From JAGVDM01 sp964642315 (GTDB lineage: Bacteria; Patescibacteriota; Gracilibacteria; Peribacterales; Peribacteraceae), in the NCBI GenBank assembly GCA_964642315.1, contig CAZXOG010000004.1, positions 1 through 64,000 of the forward strand: a DNA stretch of 64,000 nucleotides. The letters are read 5' to 3'. Below, piece after piece: positions 17,089 through 25,954 of this stretch (within the stretch, counting starts at the first letter, position 1; the number at the start of each line of letters is the position of its first letter). The translations under genes were made by a program, and so were the position numbers. The notes below the pieces were generated by a model. It was not told the DNA's origin. It ran no database searches and saw only the letters and a program-made list of their open reading frames with translations.

Positions 17089-17094
17089 TACCAT
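17089..17094 (+). promoter_or_regulatory. -10-like TACCAT, 8 nt before ATG 17103
   Basis: The same hexamer with similar spacing precedes the flippase gene at 61935. Confidence 0.5.
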
Positions 17095-17102
17095 GCTGCC
17101 GC

Positions 17103-17969
17103 ATGAATAATGTGCAACCGCTCCTCAGCGTGATCATCCCCACGCACAAGCGCGCGGACACGCTGCGCGAATGCCTCGGGCACCTCGCCGCTCAAACTGC
17201 ACGCAGCGCCCTGGAGGTAATCGTCGTGAGCGACGGGCCGGATGACGCGACAAGAAACATGGTGGCAGCGCAGCGATGGGAAATCCCTGTGCGGTTCTTC
17301 GAGATCCCAAAACGCCAGCAAGGTGCGGCGCGCAATGCCGGATTGGTGCACGCGCGCGGCGCGTGCACGCTCTTCATCGGCGATGATATCTTCCTCGATT
17401 CGTTGGCGTGCGAAGAACATCTGAAAACACACGACCGTGTGAGAGGGCACGCCGTGCTCGGTTTCACGACATGGCACCCCAGAAATGGCATCACGCCGGC
17501 CATGCAGTGGTTGGAACGGAGTGGCTGGCAATTTGGGTACCCGCGACTCGCTCCGTTCGCCGGCCGGTTCGTGCCGGAAGATGCGCAGCACCAGTTCAGT
17601 TACACCAGCCACATCAGCCTCCCCACTCGGCTTGCGCGAAAACATCACTTCCGGGAAGACCTGCACCTGTACGGATGGGAAGACGTCGAGTGGGGAACAC
17701 GGCTTCGGGAATCCGGAATCCGGCTCTACTACCAGCCTCAGGCGAAGGCGCTGCATCTGCACAAAATCGCGCTGGAAGACTCCCTGCAGCGCATGGAAAC
17801 ACTGGGGGAATCTGCTGCAATCACACGCGCACGCATCCCGGAATTCGACCGATTGCCACGGGGGTGGAAACGCCTCGCGTACGAGATGCTTGCCACGCTC
17901 CCAACGATGGCCGGCAAGCACCGGCAAGCGTTCCTCCGCGGTATCCGGCGCGCAGAACGGCAGCAGTAG
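17103..17969 (+). CDS. Family 2 glycosyltransferase
   Basis: GT-A fold transferase of 288 aa. LLSVIIPTHKRADTLRECL is the typical GT2 opening, followed by VIVVSDGPDDAT, GAARNAGLVHARG and the metal-binding FIGDDIF (DxD-like). YGWEDVEWGTRL near residue 195 is the ED/W-type acceptor motif common in GT2 enzymes. No membrane helices are seen. The frame is open from 16665, but that part is antisense to tsaB. It lies 43 nt before ftsW, so a role in envelope glycan synthesis is plausible; the substrate is unknown. Confidence 0.85.
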   Translation: MNNVQPLLSVIIPTHKRADTLRECLGHLAAQTARSALEVIVVSDGPDDATRNMVAAQRWEIPVRFFEIPKRQQGAARNAGLVHARGACTLFIGDDIFLDSLACEEHLKTHDRVRGHAVLGFTTWHPRNGITPAMQWLERSGWQFGYPRLAPFAGRFVPEDAQHQFSYTSHISLPTRLARKHHFREDLHLYGWEDVEWGTRLRESGIRLYYQPQAKALHLHKIALEDSLQRMETLGESAAITRARIPEFDRLPRGWKRLAYEMLATLPTMAGKHRQAFLRGIRRAERQQ

Positions 17970-18000
17970 AAAGACCCTGATACTCCCCTCCTGCCTCCTC

Positions 18001-18006
18001 TATACT
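18001..18006 (+). promoter_or_regulatory. -10 box TATACT, 6 nt before ftsW GTG 18013
   Basis: Leaderless spacing; the first codon is GTG. Confidence 0.75.
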
Positions 18007-18012
18007 CCCGCC

Positions 18013-19194
18013 GTGCTCCGTCGACTCGATTTCCTCCTCTGCGGCATCACTGTGGTGCTCACGTTCTTCGGCCTCGCGATGATCGCGAGCGTGAGCGTAT
18101 TCGAAAGCTACCAGCTCACCCAGCGCCTGGTGGACCAGGGGCTGCGCGATGTGCCAAGCAATTCGTTCTACCTCATACGCAGCTCAATACACACATTCAT
18201 AGGCCTGATGGTGATGGGGGTAACGATGCTCATCCCGTACCGCACGTGGGAAAAACTCGCCCTGCCGCTCTTCGGCATCACGCTTTTCCTGCTCCTTGCG
18301 GTGTTCATTCCCGGCATCGGCGCAGACTACGGGACGTCGTACAGCTGGTTGCGGGTAGCGGGGATGTCATTGCAGCCCGTGGAATATTTCAAGCTCGCAT
18401 TCGTCTTCTACCTTGCAGTGTGGCTGCAGAAACGCGAGCAGTTGGTCGGAACATTCCACGACGGCTTCCTGCCGTTTGCCACGCTCCTCGTCGTGAGCAC
18501 GGTGCTCGTGGCAATCCAGCCGGATTTTGGATCGTTTCTCATCCTCGCCGGTATCGCAACAACGATGTTCTTCGTTGCGGGAGGCAACGTCTTCCACATG
18601 CTCCTCGGCGGATCAATCGCGTGTGTGCTCGGATTGCCGATCATCCTGAACAAGGAATACATCCGCAATCGCTTCCTGGCATTCCTCTCGCCGGATGACC
18701 CCTCCATCACGGAATCGATTGGATTCCAGATCAAACAGGCGCTCATCGCCATCGGAAGCGGAGGGTTCTTCGGGGTGGGATACGGCAAGTCCATCCAGAA
18801 ATTCGGTTACCTTCCCGAAGTACAGGCAGACATGATTTTTGCGGCAATGGCGGAGGAGCTCGGCTTCATCCGTTTGCTGATCATCCTCGGCATGTACGGG
18901 ATCTTCGTATGGCGGGGCTACAGGATCGCCCTGAACGCGCCGGACCGGTTCGGTTTCATGCTCGCAACCGGCATCACGACATGGATCGGCCTCCAGGCGA
19001 GCATCAACATTGCGGTAAATCTGGCGCTTTTCCCGATCACTGGCCTCACGCTTCCGTTCATCAGTTACGGCGGCACATCGCTCACCGCGCTGCTCGGCGC
19101 CGTCGGCATCCTGCTCAACATCTCCATGTACTCGACGGAAGAAGTGGTGAAGGAACGGCGAACGCGGAGGCGGCCTTCCGTTCTCCCGTGGTAA
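18013..19194 (+). CDS. ftsW: SEDS-family peptidoglycan polymerase FtsW/RodA
   Basis: Integral membrane glycan-strand polymerase (393 aa, about ten helices). SEDS landmarks include GADYGTSYSWLRVAGMSLQP (usual G-A-x-x-W-I form), AIQPDFGSFLILAG (QPDFGS) and the C-terminal LTLPFISYGGTSL. It may be FtsW (division) or RodA (elongation); the adjacent murG favours FtsW. The longest frame starts at 17485 inside the upstream gene; GTG 18013 is fixed by TATACT 6 nt before. The TAA stop is separated from the murG ATG by 1 nt, so the two are coupled. Confidence 0.92.
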   Translation: MLRRLDFLLCGITVVLTFFGLAMIASVSVFESYQLTQRLVDQGLRDVPSNSFYLIRSSIHTFIGLMVMGVTMLIPYRTWEKLALPLFGITLFLLLAVFIPGIGADYGTSYSWLRVAGMSLQPVEYFKLAFVFYLAVWLQKREQLVGTFHDGFLPFATLLVVSTVLVAIQPDFGSFLILAGIATTMFFVAGGNVFHMLLGGSIACVLGLPIILNKEYIRNRFLAFLSPDDPSITESIGFQIKQALIAIGSGGFFGVGYGKSIQKFGYLPEVQADMIFAAMAEELGFIRLLIILGMYGIFVWRGYRIALNAPDRFGFMLATGITTWIGLQASINIAVNLALFPITGLTLPFISYGGTSLTALLGAVGILLNISMYSTEEVVKERRTRRRPSVLPW

Positions 19195-19195
19195 T

Positions 19196-20245
19196 ATGCC
19201 AAGAATCCTCTTCGTCGGCGGCGGCTCGATCGGCCACATCGCACCTGCGCTTGCAGTGTGGGAAACACTCAGGAAACACCATCCTGATGCGGAAGCCCAC
19301 TTCGTGTGTGCACATCGCCCCGAGGAGGAACGGTACCTCTCGCAGGCAAACGTGGAATTCTCAGGATTGGCCGCGCCGAAAATAGGATGGGGGTTCCCAT
19401 GGAAATTCTGGATGGCATGGCGGCATGCGGAACGCATCCTCTCGCGATACGTGCCGGACATCGTGTTTAGCAAGGGGGGATTCGTGAGTATGCCGGTCTG
19501 CCTCGCGGCGAGGAGGCGGAACATTCCGATAATCGCGCACGAATCAGACGCGGTGATGGGGAGGGCGAACAGGCTCCTTGCGCGCTGGGCACTGCAGGTG
19601 TGCCGCGGATTCCCGGGAATGGAACGCGAATGCTCGCGATCGGTGTACACCGGGAATCCGGTGCGGGAGAGCGCTCTGCATGGAGACCGGCAAAAAGGTT
19701 TGGAGCTCACAGGGTTTTCGGGCAAGCGTCCGATACTCCTGGTAATGGGCGGAAGCCAGGGGGCCACGGCAATCAACGAGAGCATCAAGTCGCTGCTCCC
19801 AGTTCTCGGAACATTCTGCGATACCATTCACATCACGGGAGAAGGCAAGGGGGAAACGCGCTCCGGCCAGCACTACTGGTCCAGGCCGTTCGTGCCGGAA
19901 GGTCTCCGCCACCTCTACGCAATCGCGGACATAGCTGTAAGCCGCGCTGGAGCCGGCAGCATAAGCGAGCTTGCGGCGAATGGCATCCCGATGGTTCTCG
20001 TGCCTCTGCGCGGCGTCGGGCACGACCACCAGCAGAAGAATGCCGAAGCCGTCGCAAAGAGTGGTGCATGCCTGATCGTGCAGCAGGAATGCCTGCAGAG
20101 TGATCTTGTGCCACTCCTCAAGAACCTTGCAGAAGGCGGCGATGTGAAACGCCGGCTGGCTGCTTCCATGGGCAAAGCCACCGACCTTGACGCAAATGGC
20201 AGAATCGCCCGCATCATCTGGAGCTCTGTTGTCAGAACAGCGTGA
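19196..20245 (+). CDS. murG: UDP-GlcNAc:lipid I N-acetylglucosaminyltransferase MurG
   Basis: Makes lipid II on the inner membrane face (349 aa). GT-B landmarks are VMGGSQGATAINE, the donor-site block SRAGAGSISELAANGIPMVL and GHDHQQKNAEAVAKSG. The N-terminal glycine loop reads GGGSIGHIAPAL instead of the usual GGTGGHI, a small deviation in the lipid-binding loop. Translation probably couples to ftsW, whose stop is 1 nt away. Confidence 0.95.
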   Translation: MPRILFVGGGSIGHIAPALAVWETLRKHHPDAEAHFVCAHRPEEERYLSQANVEFSGLAAPKIGWGFPWKFWMAWRHAERILSRYVPDIVFSKGGFVSMPVCLAARRRNIPIIAHESDAVMGRANRLLARWALQVCRGFPGMERECSRSVYTGNPVRESALHGDRQKGLELTGFSGKRPILLVMGGSQGATAINESIKSLLPVLGTFCDTIHITGEGKGETRSGQHYWSRPFVPEGLRHLYAIADIAVSRAGAGSISELAANGIPMVLVPLRGVGHDHQQKNAEAVAKSGACLIVQQECLQSDLVPLLKNLAEGGDVKRRLAASMGKATDLDANGRIARIIWSSVVRTA

Positions 20246-20257
20246 CAATCGTACGCT
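20229..20257 (+). promoter_or_regulatory. Promoter TTGTCA-N17-TACGCT, 8 nt before ATG 20266
   Basis: The -35 lies in the last codons of murG. The leader would be about 1 nt. Confidence 0.65.
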
Positions 20258-20265
20258 GGTGAACG

Positions 20266-20847
20266 ATGTTCCGGTGGCTTGCTCTCCTCCCGCTGGCAGC
20301 ACTCGTGGCCTGTTCCAATGCCGTGTCCAGCCCGAACATGCACGGAGCCGCCCGCCAGCCAGGCATAGAGCTGCTCTCCGGCACGCACCGGGTGGTACTG
20401 GCAACGGCGGAAGGCGACATCGTGCTGGAGCTGTACGCGGACAAAGCGCCGAAGGCGGTGACGAATTTCGTGGAACTTGCGAAGACCGGTTTTTACGATG
20501 ACCTCACATTCCACCGGGTGATCCCGAACTTCATCATCCAGGGCGGTGATCCGCGCGGCGATGGTACGGGCGGAGCAAGCATCTTCGGCCGGCCGTTCGA
20601 AGATGAACCGAACGACCTCCTTATGGAACGCGGAGCGGTGGCAATGGCTAACCACGGCCCGAATACGAACCTGAGCCAATTCTTCATCGTGCAGCGCAAA
20701 GACGGGGCGCCCTGGCTCCAGGGCAAGCACACAATTTTCGGCAAGGTGGTGGAGGGCATGGACATCGTGGACCGTATTGCGCGCGTGGAAACCAAGGGGA
20801 ACGACGTGCCGAACTCCCCAATTCTTTTCACGGCGAACACCATCTGA
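20266..20847 (+). CDS. Lipoprotein cyclophilin-type peptidyl-prolyl isomerase
   Basis: A 193-aa protein with a lipoprotein signal (lipobox LVAC, Cys16) and a complete cyclophilin domain: DIVLELYADKAPKAVTNFVE, FYDDLTFHRVIPNFIIQGGD, GRPFEDEP, the AMANHGPNTNLSQFFIVQ block and KHTIFGKVVEGMDIV. The catalytic Arg (FHRVI) and the FxxQ/FFI residues are present. It should act on the outer face of the membrane in folding exported proteins, fitting the many exported proteins encoded nearby. Confidence 0.93.
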   Translation: MFRWLALLPLAALVACSNAVSSPNMHGAARQPGIELLSGTHRVVLATAEGDIVLELYADKAPKAVTNFVELAKTGFYDDLTFHRVIPNFIIQGGDPRGDGTGGASIFGRPFEDEPNDLLMERGAVAMANHGPNTNLSQFFIVQRKDGAPWLQGKHTIFGKVVEGMDIVDRIARVETKGNDVPNSPILFTANTI

Positions 20848-20854
20848 GAAAAAC

Positions 20855-21673
20855 ATGCCCGATCGAAGAATTGCCGAAGGCAACAATGCAGTGCCCGACA
20901 TGCAGTATGCAGTGACAACAAAAAATATCCTGCCCTTCATACGAGAGCATTGCGCTGTCTCCCCCGAGATGCGAGTGCTGGAAATCGGTACGCAGCATGG
21001 CGGAGTACTGCGGGCATTCCTGGACAATGGATGCCGCGGGACCGGCGTGGAAATTGAGGATATCACCCCGGCAAAAAAATACATGGATGCATACATCCGC
21101 TCAGGAAAAGCGACGCTCATTCAGGCAGACATCCTCGATGAAAAACTGCGCGGCATGTTCCGGGAATCTTTCGATATCGTCGTCATGAAAGACGTCATTG
21201 AACACATACCGGACAAACACACGTTGTTCTCGAGAATTCGTGAATTCCTCAAGAAAGATGGTCACGCGTTTTTCGGGTTTCCTCCATGGCTCATGCCATT
21301 TGGCGGACATCAGCAAGTCTGCGAAGGCTGGCTGCTGCGGCATACGCCATTCTTCCACCTGCTTCCGAGGACATGGTACCGGGCATTGCTCCACACCGGA
21401 GGAACGCGCCGCCAAACCGCTGATCACCTTATGGAACTTCAGAGGGCAGGAATTACCATGGAACAGTTCGAGCGACTCGCAAAAGCACATGGATTCTCGC
21501 TCGTGGCGAAACAACTGTTCCTCTTTAATCCGGTGTATCAATTTCGGTACGGACTGCCGTGCCGAATACTGCCTCATTGGCTGGGAACCATCCCCCTCCT
21601 GCGCAACGTGTACACAACATGTGTGTACTATCTGATTGAGAAAACTGGCGGAGAGCGTCAGGATTCCCTGTGA
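20855..21673 (+). CDS. Class I SAM-dependent methyltransferase
   Basis: The 272-aa protein has motif I VLEIGTQHGGVLRAFLDNG, an acidic GVEIEDI end of strand 2, and FDIVVMKDVIEHIPD, the typical motif IV with DVIEH. The C-terminal half has aromatic-rich segments (HTPFFHLLPRTWYRALLH) that may contact a membrane or lipid substrate. The substrate is not identifiable; glycolipid or quinone-type targets are only guesses. It starts 7 nt after the cyclophilin stop, so it is probably cotranscribed. Start ATG 20855 follows AGAAAAAC and has no Shine-Dalgarno match. Confidence 0.82.
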   Translation: MPDRRIAEGNNAVPDMQYAVTTKNILPFIREHCAVSPEMRVLEIGTQHGGVLRAFLDNGCRGTGVEIEDITPAKKYMDAYIRSGKATLIQADILDEKLRGMFRESFDIVVMKDVIEHIPDKHTLFSRIREFLKKDGHAFFGFPPWLMPFGGHQQVCEGWLLRHTPFFHLLPRTWYRALLHTGGTRRQTADHLMELQRAGITMEQFERLAKAHGFSLVAKQLFLFNPVYQFRYGLPCRILPHWLGTIPLLRNVYTTCVYYLIEKTGGERQDSL

Positions 21674-21680
21674 CGAACAC

Positions 21681-23261
21681 ATGCGCACGCGATTCGCCCC
21701 ATCACCAACGGGATTCCTGCATGTGGGTGGCCTGCGTACCGCGCTCTATGCGTATCTCATGGCCCGCCAAGGCAATGGGAAATTCCTTGTGCGCATTGAA
21801 GATACGGATCAGGAACGAAGCGTGGAGGGCGCCGTGGAGAACATGCTGCGAACGCTGCAGTGGGCCGGATTGGATCCGGACGAAGGCGTCACTCTGGAGA
21901 AAGGCATGATTGTGCAAAAGGGATCGCGCGGACCATACATACAGTCGGAACGGCTGGAGCTCTACCGCAAGTATGCGGAGCAATTACTGGAATCCGGAGC
22001 CGCGTACTACGCATTCGATGCCAAAGAGGAGCTCGACGCAATGCGGGATGATCTGCTCCGTTCGGGGAACCCCGCGCCGCGGTACGATGCAACAGTCCGC
22101 ATGCGGATGAAAAACTCGCTTTCGTTGCCGGAGGAGGAAGTGCGGGCGAAACTCCAAAACGGGGAACCGTACGTGATCCGGATGAAAACGGACCCGAACC
22201 GCTCGGTGACATTCCGTGATGACATCCGCGGCGAAGTGACATTCCAGGGGCACACGGTCGATGACCAGGTGCTCCTGAAGAGCGACGGCTTCCCGACGTA
22301 CCACCTCGCGCACGTGGTAGATGATCACCTCATGGACATTGATATCGTGATCCGGGGGGAAGAATGGCTAAGTTCGCTGCCGAAACACCTCCTACTCTTC
22401 GAAGCCTTCGGATGGAATGTGCCGCGGTACGCGCACGTGCCGCTGCTGCTCAACAAAGACCGCTCCAAGCTAAGCAAGCGCCAGAACGATGTCTCAGCGG
22501 AAGACTACATTGCGAGAGGATACCTTCCGGAGGCGCTGCTCAACTTCCTCGCGCTCCTCGGCTGGAACCCAGGCACGACACAGGAAGTATTCTCCTTGCC
22601 TGAGCTCATTGAACAGTTCTCTCTTGAACGCGTGCAGAAGGCCGGCGCGATTTTCGATCTGGAGAAACTCGACTGGCTGCAGGGACAATGGATACGGAAG
22701 TTCAGCGCAGAGGAATTTTCCGCGCGCATCCGCCCGATTGTGAGCGGCGTGTACGCGGCGGCAGCAGGCGACCAGCAGTTCGCGCAGAAGGCATCGCTCA
22801 TTCAGGAACGCATCACGTTCTTCCACGAAGCCCCGGCAATGCTCGCGTTCTTCTACGAAGAGCCCCGGATTTCCATCGAATTACTCGCGAATCGCAAGCA
22901 GAAAATCACGAAGGAAATGCTGCCGGAGATTTTGAAGATTCTCATTGAAACTCTCGAACGAATCCCCCAGGAAAAATGGAATGAGGAAAATCTTAAGGCA
23001 GAAATTGAAAAACGCGCCGCGGCGAAGCTGCGGGCGGCTCCGCAAGTCCCTGCTGCTGGAGCCGCGCCGCTCAAGGAAAGGGATGCCCATGTGGAAGAAT
23101 CCGCGGGCTTGCCCCTCACGATAGGCCAGCTCCTCTGGCCGCTCCGCGCGGCGCTCACTGGCCTGCCATTCAGCCCAGGAGCATACGAAGTCGCAGTGGC
23201 TCTGGACAGAGCCACAACACTGCAACGCCTGAAGAAGGCGTGCACGTTGTTTCGCGGATAA
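21681..23261 (+). CDS. gltX: Glutamyl-tRNA synthetase
   Basis: Class I synthetase of 526 aa charging tRNA-Glu. The HIGH-type motif is in RFAPSPTGFLHVGGLRTALY and the KMSKS-type motif is DRSKLSKRQ. The GluRS-specific core (IRIEDTD-like VRIEDTDQERS, LAHVVDDHLMDIDIVIRGEEW) is intact. The C-terminal anticodon domain contains an Ala/Pro-rich stretch (RAAPQVPAAGAAPLKER) that looks like a local insertion. The start ATG 21681 gives MRTRFAPSPTG; the longer frame begins inside the methyltransferase gene, which ends 7 nt upstream. Confidence 0.96.
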   Translation: MRTRFAPSPTGFLHVGGLRTALYAYLMARQGNGKFLVRIEDTDQERSVEGAVENMLRTLQWAGLDPDEGVTLEKGMIVQKGSRGPYIQSERLELYRKYAEQLLESGAAYYAFDAKEELDAMRDDLLRSGNPAPRYDATVRMRMKNSLSLPEEEVRAKLQNGEPYVIRMKTDPNRSVTFRDDIRGEVTFQGHTVDDQVLLKSDGFPTYHLAHVVDDHLMDIDIVIRGEEWLSSLPKHLLLFEAFGWNVPRYAHVPLLLNKDRSKLSKRQNDVSAEDYIARGYLPEALLNFLALLGWNPGTTQEVFSLPELIEQFSLERVQKAGAIFDLEKLDWLQGQWIRKFSAEEFSARIRPIVSGVYAAAAGDQQFAQKASLIQERITFFHEAPAMLAFFYEEPRISIELLANRKQKITKEMLPEILKILIETLERIPQEKWNEENLKAEIEKRAAAKLRAAPQVPAAGAAPLKERDAHVEESAGLPLTIGQLLWPLRAALTGLPFSPGAYEVAVALDRATTLQRLKKACTLFRG

Positions 23262-23293
23262 ATCACCAGCTGGCTGCGGGCTGCAGACTGACG

Positions 23294-23299
23294 TAGAAT
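23294..23299 (+). promoter_or_regulatory. -10 box TAGAAT, 6 nt before ATG 23306
   Basis: Leaderless spacing. Confidence 0.7.
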
Positions 23300-23305
23300 G
23301 CCCGC

Positions 23306-23770
23306 ATGACAAGACCAGCTGACTTAGAGGTGGATATCAAGCCCGGCGATACAAAAGCCGTCATCGAAGGCAAGACTTCGGTGAGTTTCAAGACGTTCGT
23401 CTCACTTGTGCTGCAGCGAAAAGTGATGACGCTCTTCAAGAACTGGGGAGATGACCCGGTGGTGGTGAGCAGCGAGCTCCTCACGGGCCTCGCGAGCGCG
23501 CCACAGGACTCTCAGGAGAACAGATCTCAGCTTGTACTGGTCACCCTCGGCACAGGAATTCTCACCGGCATCTTCGCGCTCGCGGTGCTGCAATCTATCC
23601 TCCTCGCACTGGATATCCGTCTCGAGCAGCGGGAGCTTCTCATCATTGCCGGCAGCCTCTTCAGCCTCGCTGTCCTCGCATCGCTCCTCTCGAAAATGAA
23701 GCGTGGAAACCGGAGCGAGAAGCTGGTAGAAACCATGGAGAAGCTCACGACGCTCATCTCGAAGAAGTAG
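23306..23770 (+). CDS. Hypothetical membrane protein (154 aa, two helices)
   Basis: Unrecognised. A soluble N-terminal part (about 70 residues) precedes two hydrophobic helices (LVLVTLGTGILTGIFALAVL and ELLIIAGSLFSLAVLASLL) and a basic C-terminal tail (KMKRGNRSEKLVETMEKL). It lies 6 nt upstream of murB on the same strand, so the two are likely cotranscribed, hinting at an envelope role without proving it. Confidence 0.68.
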   Translation: MTRPADLEVDIKPGDTKAVIEGKTSVSFKTFVSLVLQRKVMTLFKNWGDDPVVVSSELLTGLASAPQDSQENRSQLVLVTLGTGILTGIFALAVLQSILLALDIRLEQRELLIIAGSLFSLAVLASLLSKMKRGNRSEKLVETMEKLTTLISKK

Positions 23771-23776
23771 TTCGCT

Positions 23777-24655
23777 TTGCCTGCATCCGTGGAACTCCTT
23801 GAGCATGTGCCCATCGGCCGCAAAACCACCATGCGCATTGGAGGAGAAGCGCGGTACTTCGCCGAGTTGCGAACGAAGGCGGACGTGGAACAAGCATGGC
23901 AGAAGGCCATGGAACTCGGCGTACCGCTGGTGATGCTCGGCAGCGGATCCAACACGATTTTCGCGGATGGTACAGTACAGGCGTTGGTTGCGCACATCGC
24001 GGCCGAACAGGTGGAAACCAACGGGCAGCTCGTCCGCGCGGAAGCAGGGAAAAACCTGGCCTCACTGATTGCGGAGCTGGCCGCACATGACTTGGATCTT
24101 TCCCCGCTCACAGGCATTCCGGGAACATTGGGGGGCGCGATCGCGGGAAATGCAGGACAAGGACCCAGTGGGACATGGATGGATGCGTACGTGGAAACCG
24201 TTGAGGCGTACACAGGGAAAGACTGGCAGGTATTCCGTGCAACGGAATGCGGGTTCGCGTACCGGGAAAGCGCCTTCAAAACAATGCGTCCTGCTCCGAT
24301 AATTTGGAGCGCAGTGCTGCAAGTCCCTTGCCGCCCGAAAGCAGAAATCCTTGCGGACGCCGAGCAGATGCTGAAGAAACGCATGGAATCGCAGCCGCAC
24401 GTGAGAACCGCCGGTTCGTGCTTCAAGGCCGCCGGAGGAACACCTGCATGGAAACTGATTGATGAGGCCGGCCTCCGCGGCCATCAGTGCGGCGGCGTGC
24501 AAGTGAGCGAGAAGCACGCAAACTTCCTGGTGAATACGGGCAACGCGACGTTCGAAGATGCAAAAACAATAGTGGGAGTCATCCGGAGCCGCATTGATCA
24601 CCCGCTCAGCGTGGAAATGCGGTTCATCGGGAGTGACGGTTCCCCCGTATTTTGA
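23777..24655 (+). CDS. murB: UDP-N-acetylenolpyruvoylglucosamine reductase MurB
   Basis: FAD enzyme reducing enolpyruvyl-UDP-GlcNAc to UDP-MurNAc in peptidoglycan synthesis (about 292 aa, short form). FAD-binding landmarks: LVMLGSGSNTIF and LTGIPGTLGGAIAGNAGQ. The C-terminal domain carries the catalytic Ser in the AGSCFKAAGGTPAWKLIDEA block and the VSEKHANFLVN motif; FAYRESAF matches the usual GYRDSxF. The start is uncertain: TTG 23777 (6 nt after the upstream stop) or GTG 23789. No ATG is available at a sensible place. Confidence 0.94.
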   Translation: MPASVELLEHVPIGRKTTMRIGGEARYFAELRTKADVEQAWQKAMELGVPLVMLGSGSNTIFADGTVQALVAHIAAEQVETNGQLVRAEAGKNLASLIAELAAHDLDLSPLTGIPGTLGGAIAGNAGQGPSGTWMDAYVETVEAYTGKDWQVFRATECGFAYRESAFKTMRPAPIIWSAVLQVPCRPKAEILADAEQMLKKRMESQPHVRTAGSCFKAAGGTPAWKLIDEAGLRGHQCGGVQVSEKHANFLVNTGNATFEDAKTIVGVIRSRIDHPLSVEMRFIGSDGSPVF

Positions 24656-24845
24656 TAATGGGCTCGCGCCACAATTGCCCGAGAATCAGTTGGGAAATCC
24701 AAAGAGCGAATCTCCCGCCAACAATGGTGCAGGCATTGATCGCGCGGATGTGCGCCGAACGGAAATGCACAGCGCAGTGCAGCATTACGCGCTGCAGCAC
24801 GAAACGATACGACGCGACAATACCCAAGACAACAATCCCGAACCG

Positions 24846-25706
24846 TTAGAACGGCAAATCCTCCACGCGCACTTCGGACGCGTACTGCACGGCGGGAACT
24901 GCCGACTCGGCTGGAACAGGCTCCGCAGGAGCCTTGGGAGCCTGTGTGCGCTGTGCGCTGCGGGGAACGGGAACGGATGAAATTGCATCGGCAACCGCGG
25001 GGTTCGCCGTGCCGAGCAGGGAACACTGGTCGGCAACAATCTCCGTCGTGTAGCGTTTGCTGCCCGCTTGCGTCTCCCAGCTGCGCGTTTGCACGCGGCC
25101 GGAAACGTACACACGGGATCCTTTGCGGATGTGCTGCCCAACCTGTTCAGCGAGAGTGCCCCACACCACGACGTTGTGAAACTCCGCACGCTCGCGGTCC
25201 TCGCCGCTCGCACGGTCACGCCAGCGATCGTTGGTGGCGACGCCGAGGCTCACGACCTGCTGACCGCTCGTCGTAGTGCGCACTTCGGGATCGCGTGTGA
25301 CATTCCCCACGATTTCCGCGCGGTTCACGCCTTCGAGCAGCACAGCTGATTCCGGCGAAGGCAGCTGACCATCCTTGGGATCGAGCATGATCATGTCGAG
25401 ACCGACGATTTTCGTTTTGGACCGTTTCTCTTTGGACTGTTCGTCCTCCCAGGAATCCGTTTGCAGGCGGCCACCGATGAACACCTGGGAACCGGGACGA
25501 ATGTACTGGCCGGCAATATCCGCCATCGCGCCCCACAGCGTAACCGTGTGGAAACTCTTCGCAACAATACGTTCTCCGCTCTCGGAGCGGAACGCGAACG
25601 GCACAGCAAGGTTGAGATCCGTCACACTGGTGCCGCCCGGAGTCTGGCGGAGCTCAATAGGTTGTGTCTGGTAACCGATGATGTGGACACGGTTGTAGGA
25701 ATACAT
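24846..25706 (-). CDS. ssb: Single-stranded DNA-binding protein with two OB folds
   Basis: The 286-aa protein holds two SSB-type OB domains in one chain. Domain 1 is about residues 1-110 (YSYNRVHIIGYQTQPIELRQ, VTLWGAMADIAGQYIRPGSQ). Domain 2 is about residues 117-225 (NRAEIVGNVTRDPEVRTTTS, VVVWGTLAEQVGQHIRKGSR). A Pro/Ala linker and the acidic tip VEDLPF, the usual partner-binding tail, follow. The tandem arrangement resembles Deinococcus-Thermus SSB, so a dimer could give the four OB folds of a standard tetramer (inference). The longest frame starts at 25883; ATG 25706 begins the OB fold. No -10 was recognised nearby. Confidence 0.93.
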   Translation of the reverse strand: MYSYNRVHIIGYQTQPIELRQTPGGTSVTDLNLAVPFAFRSESGERIVAKSFHTVTLWGAMADIAGQYIRPGSQVFIGGRLQTDSWEDEQSKEKRSKTKIVGLDMIMLDPKDGQLPSPESAVLLEGVNRAEIVGNVTRDPEVRTTTSGQQVVSLGVATNDRWRDRASGEDRERAEFHNVVVWGTLAEQVGQHIRKGSRVYVSGRVQTRSWETQAGSKRYTTEIVADQCSLLGTANPAVADAISSVPVPRSAQRTQAPKAPAEPVPAESAVPAVQYASEVRVEDLPF

Positions 25707-25916
25707 GCCACGAGGGGGGAAATGGAAGCAGAGGAGGCCTCTTGCGAAGATGCTCCGTATGGCCGGAGCGTGTACGACTGTACACCGGAAGAATCCCGCG
25801 GGAGAAGAAGAAGGAATTGCATGGGTGGCAAAGACATGGTCTCGCAAGATGAGGAACGGGCATGCCTCACGCCTATTCGTCAAGCGTGGTCGGCCGCATC
25901 GGAACTGGCAAATGAG

Positions 25917-25922
25917 TACTAT
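25917..25922 (+). promoter_or_regulatory. Possible -10 TACTAT for the exported-protein operon
   Basis: It lies 32 nt before ATG 25955, giving a leader of about 25 nt. No good -35 was found. The rest of the 25707-25954 divergent gap shows no other feature. Confidence 0.35.
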
Positions 25923-25954
25923 AGGGTCCAGTCTCGCGACGCGCAGAACGCAGC

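Noticed and set aside
16998..17927. Long N-terminal extension of the tsaB frame
   Set aside because: Antisense to the GT2 gene; TsaB is normally about 200 aa and CATACT supports GTG 16997.
24624..24827. Minus-strand frame of 67 codons with hydrophobic character between murB and ssb
   Set aside because: Starts with TTG, overlaps the murB end, no promoter or family signal; could be a small membrane protein but evidence is too thin.
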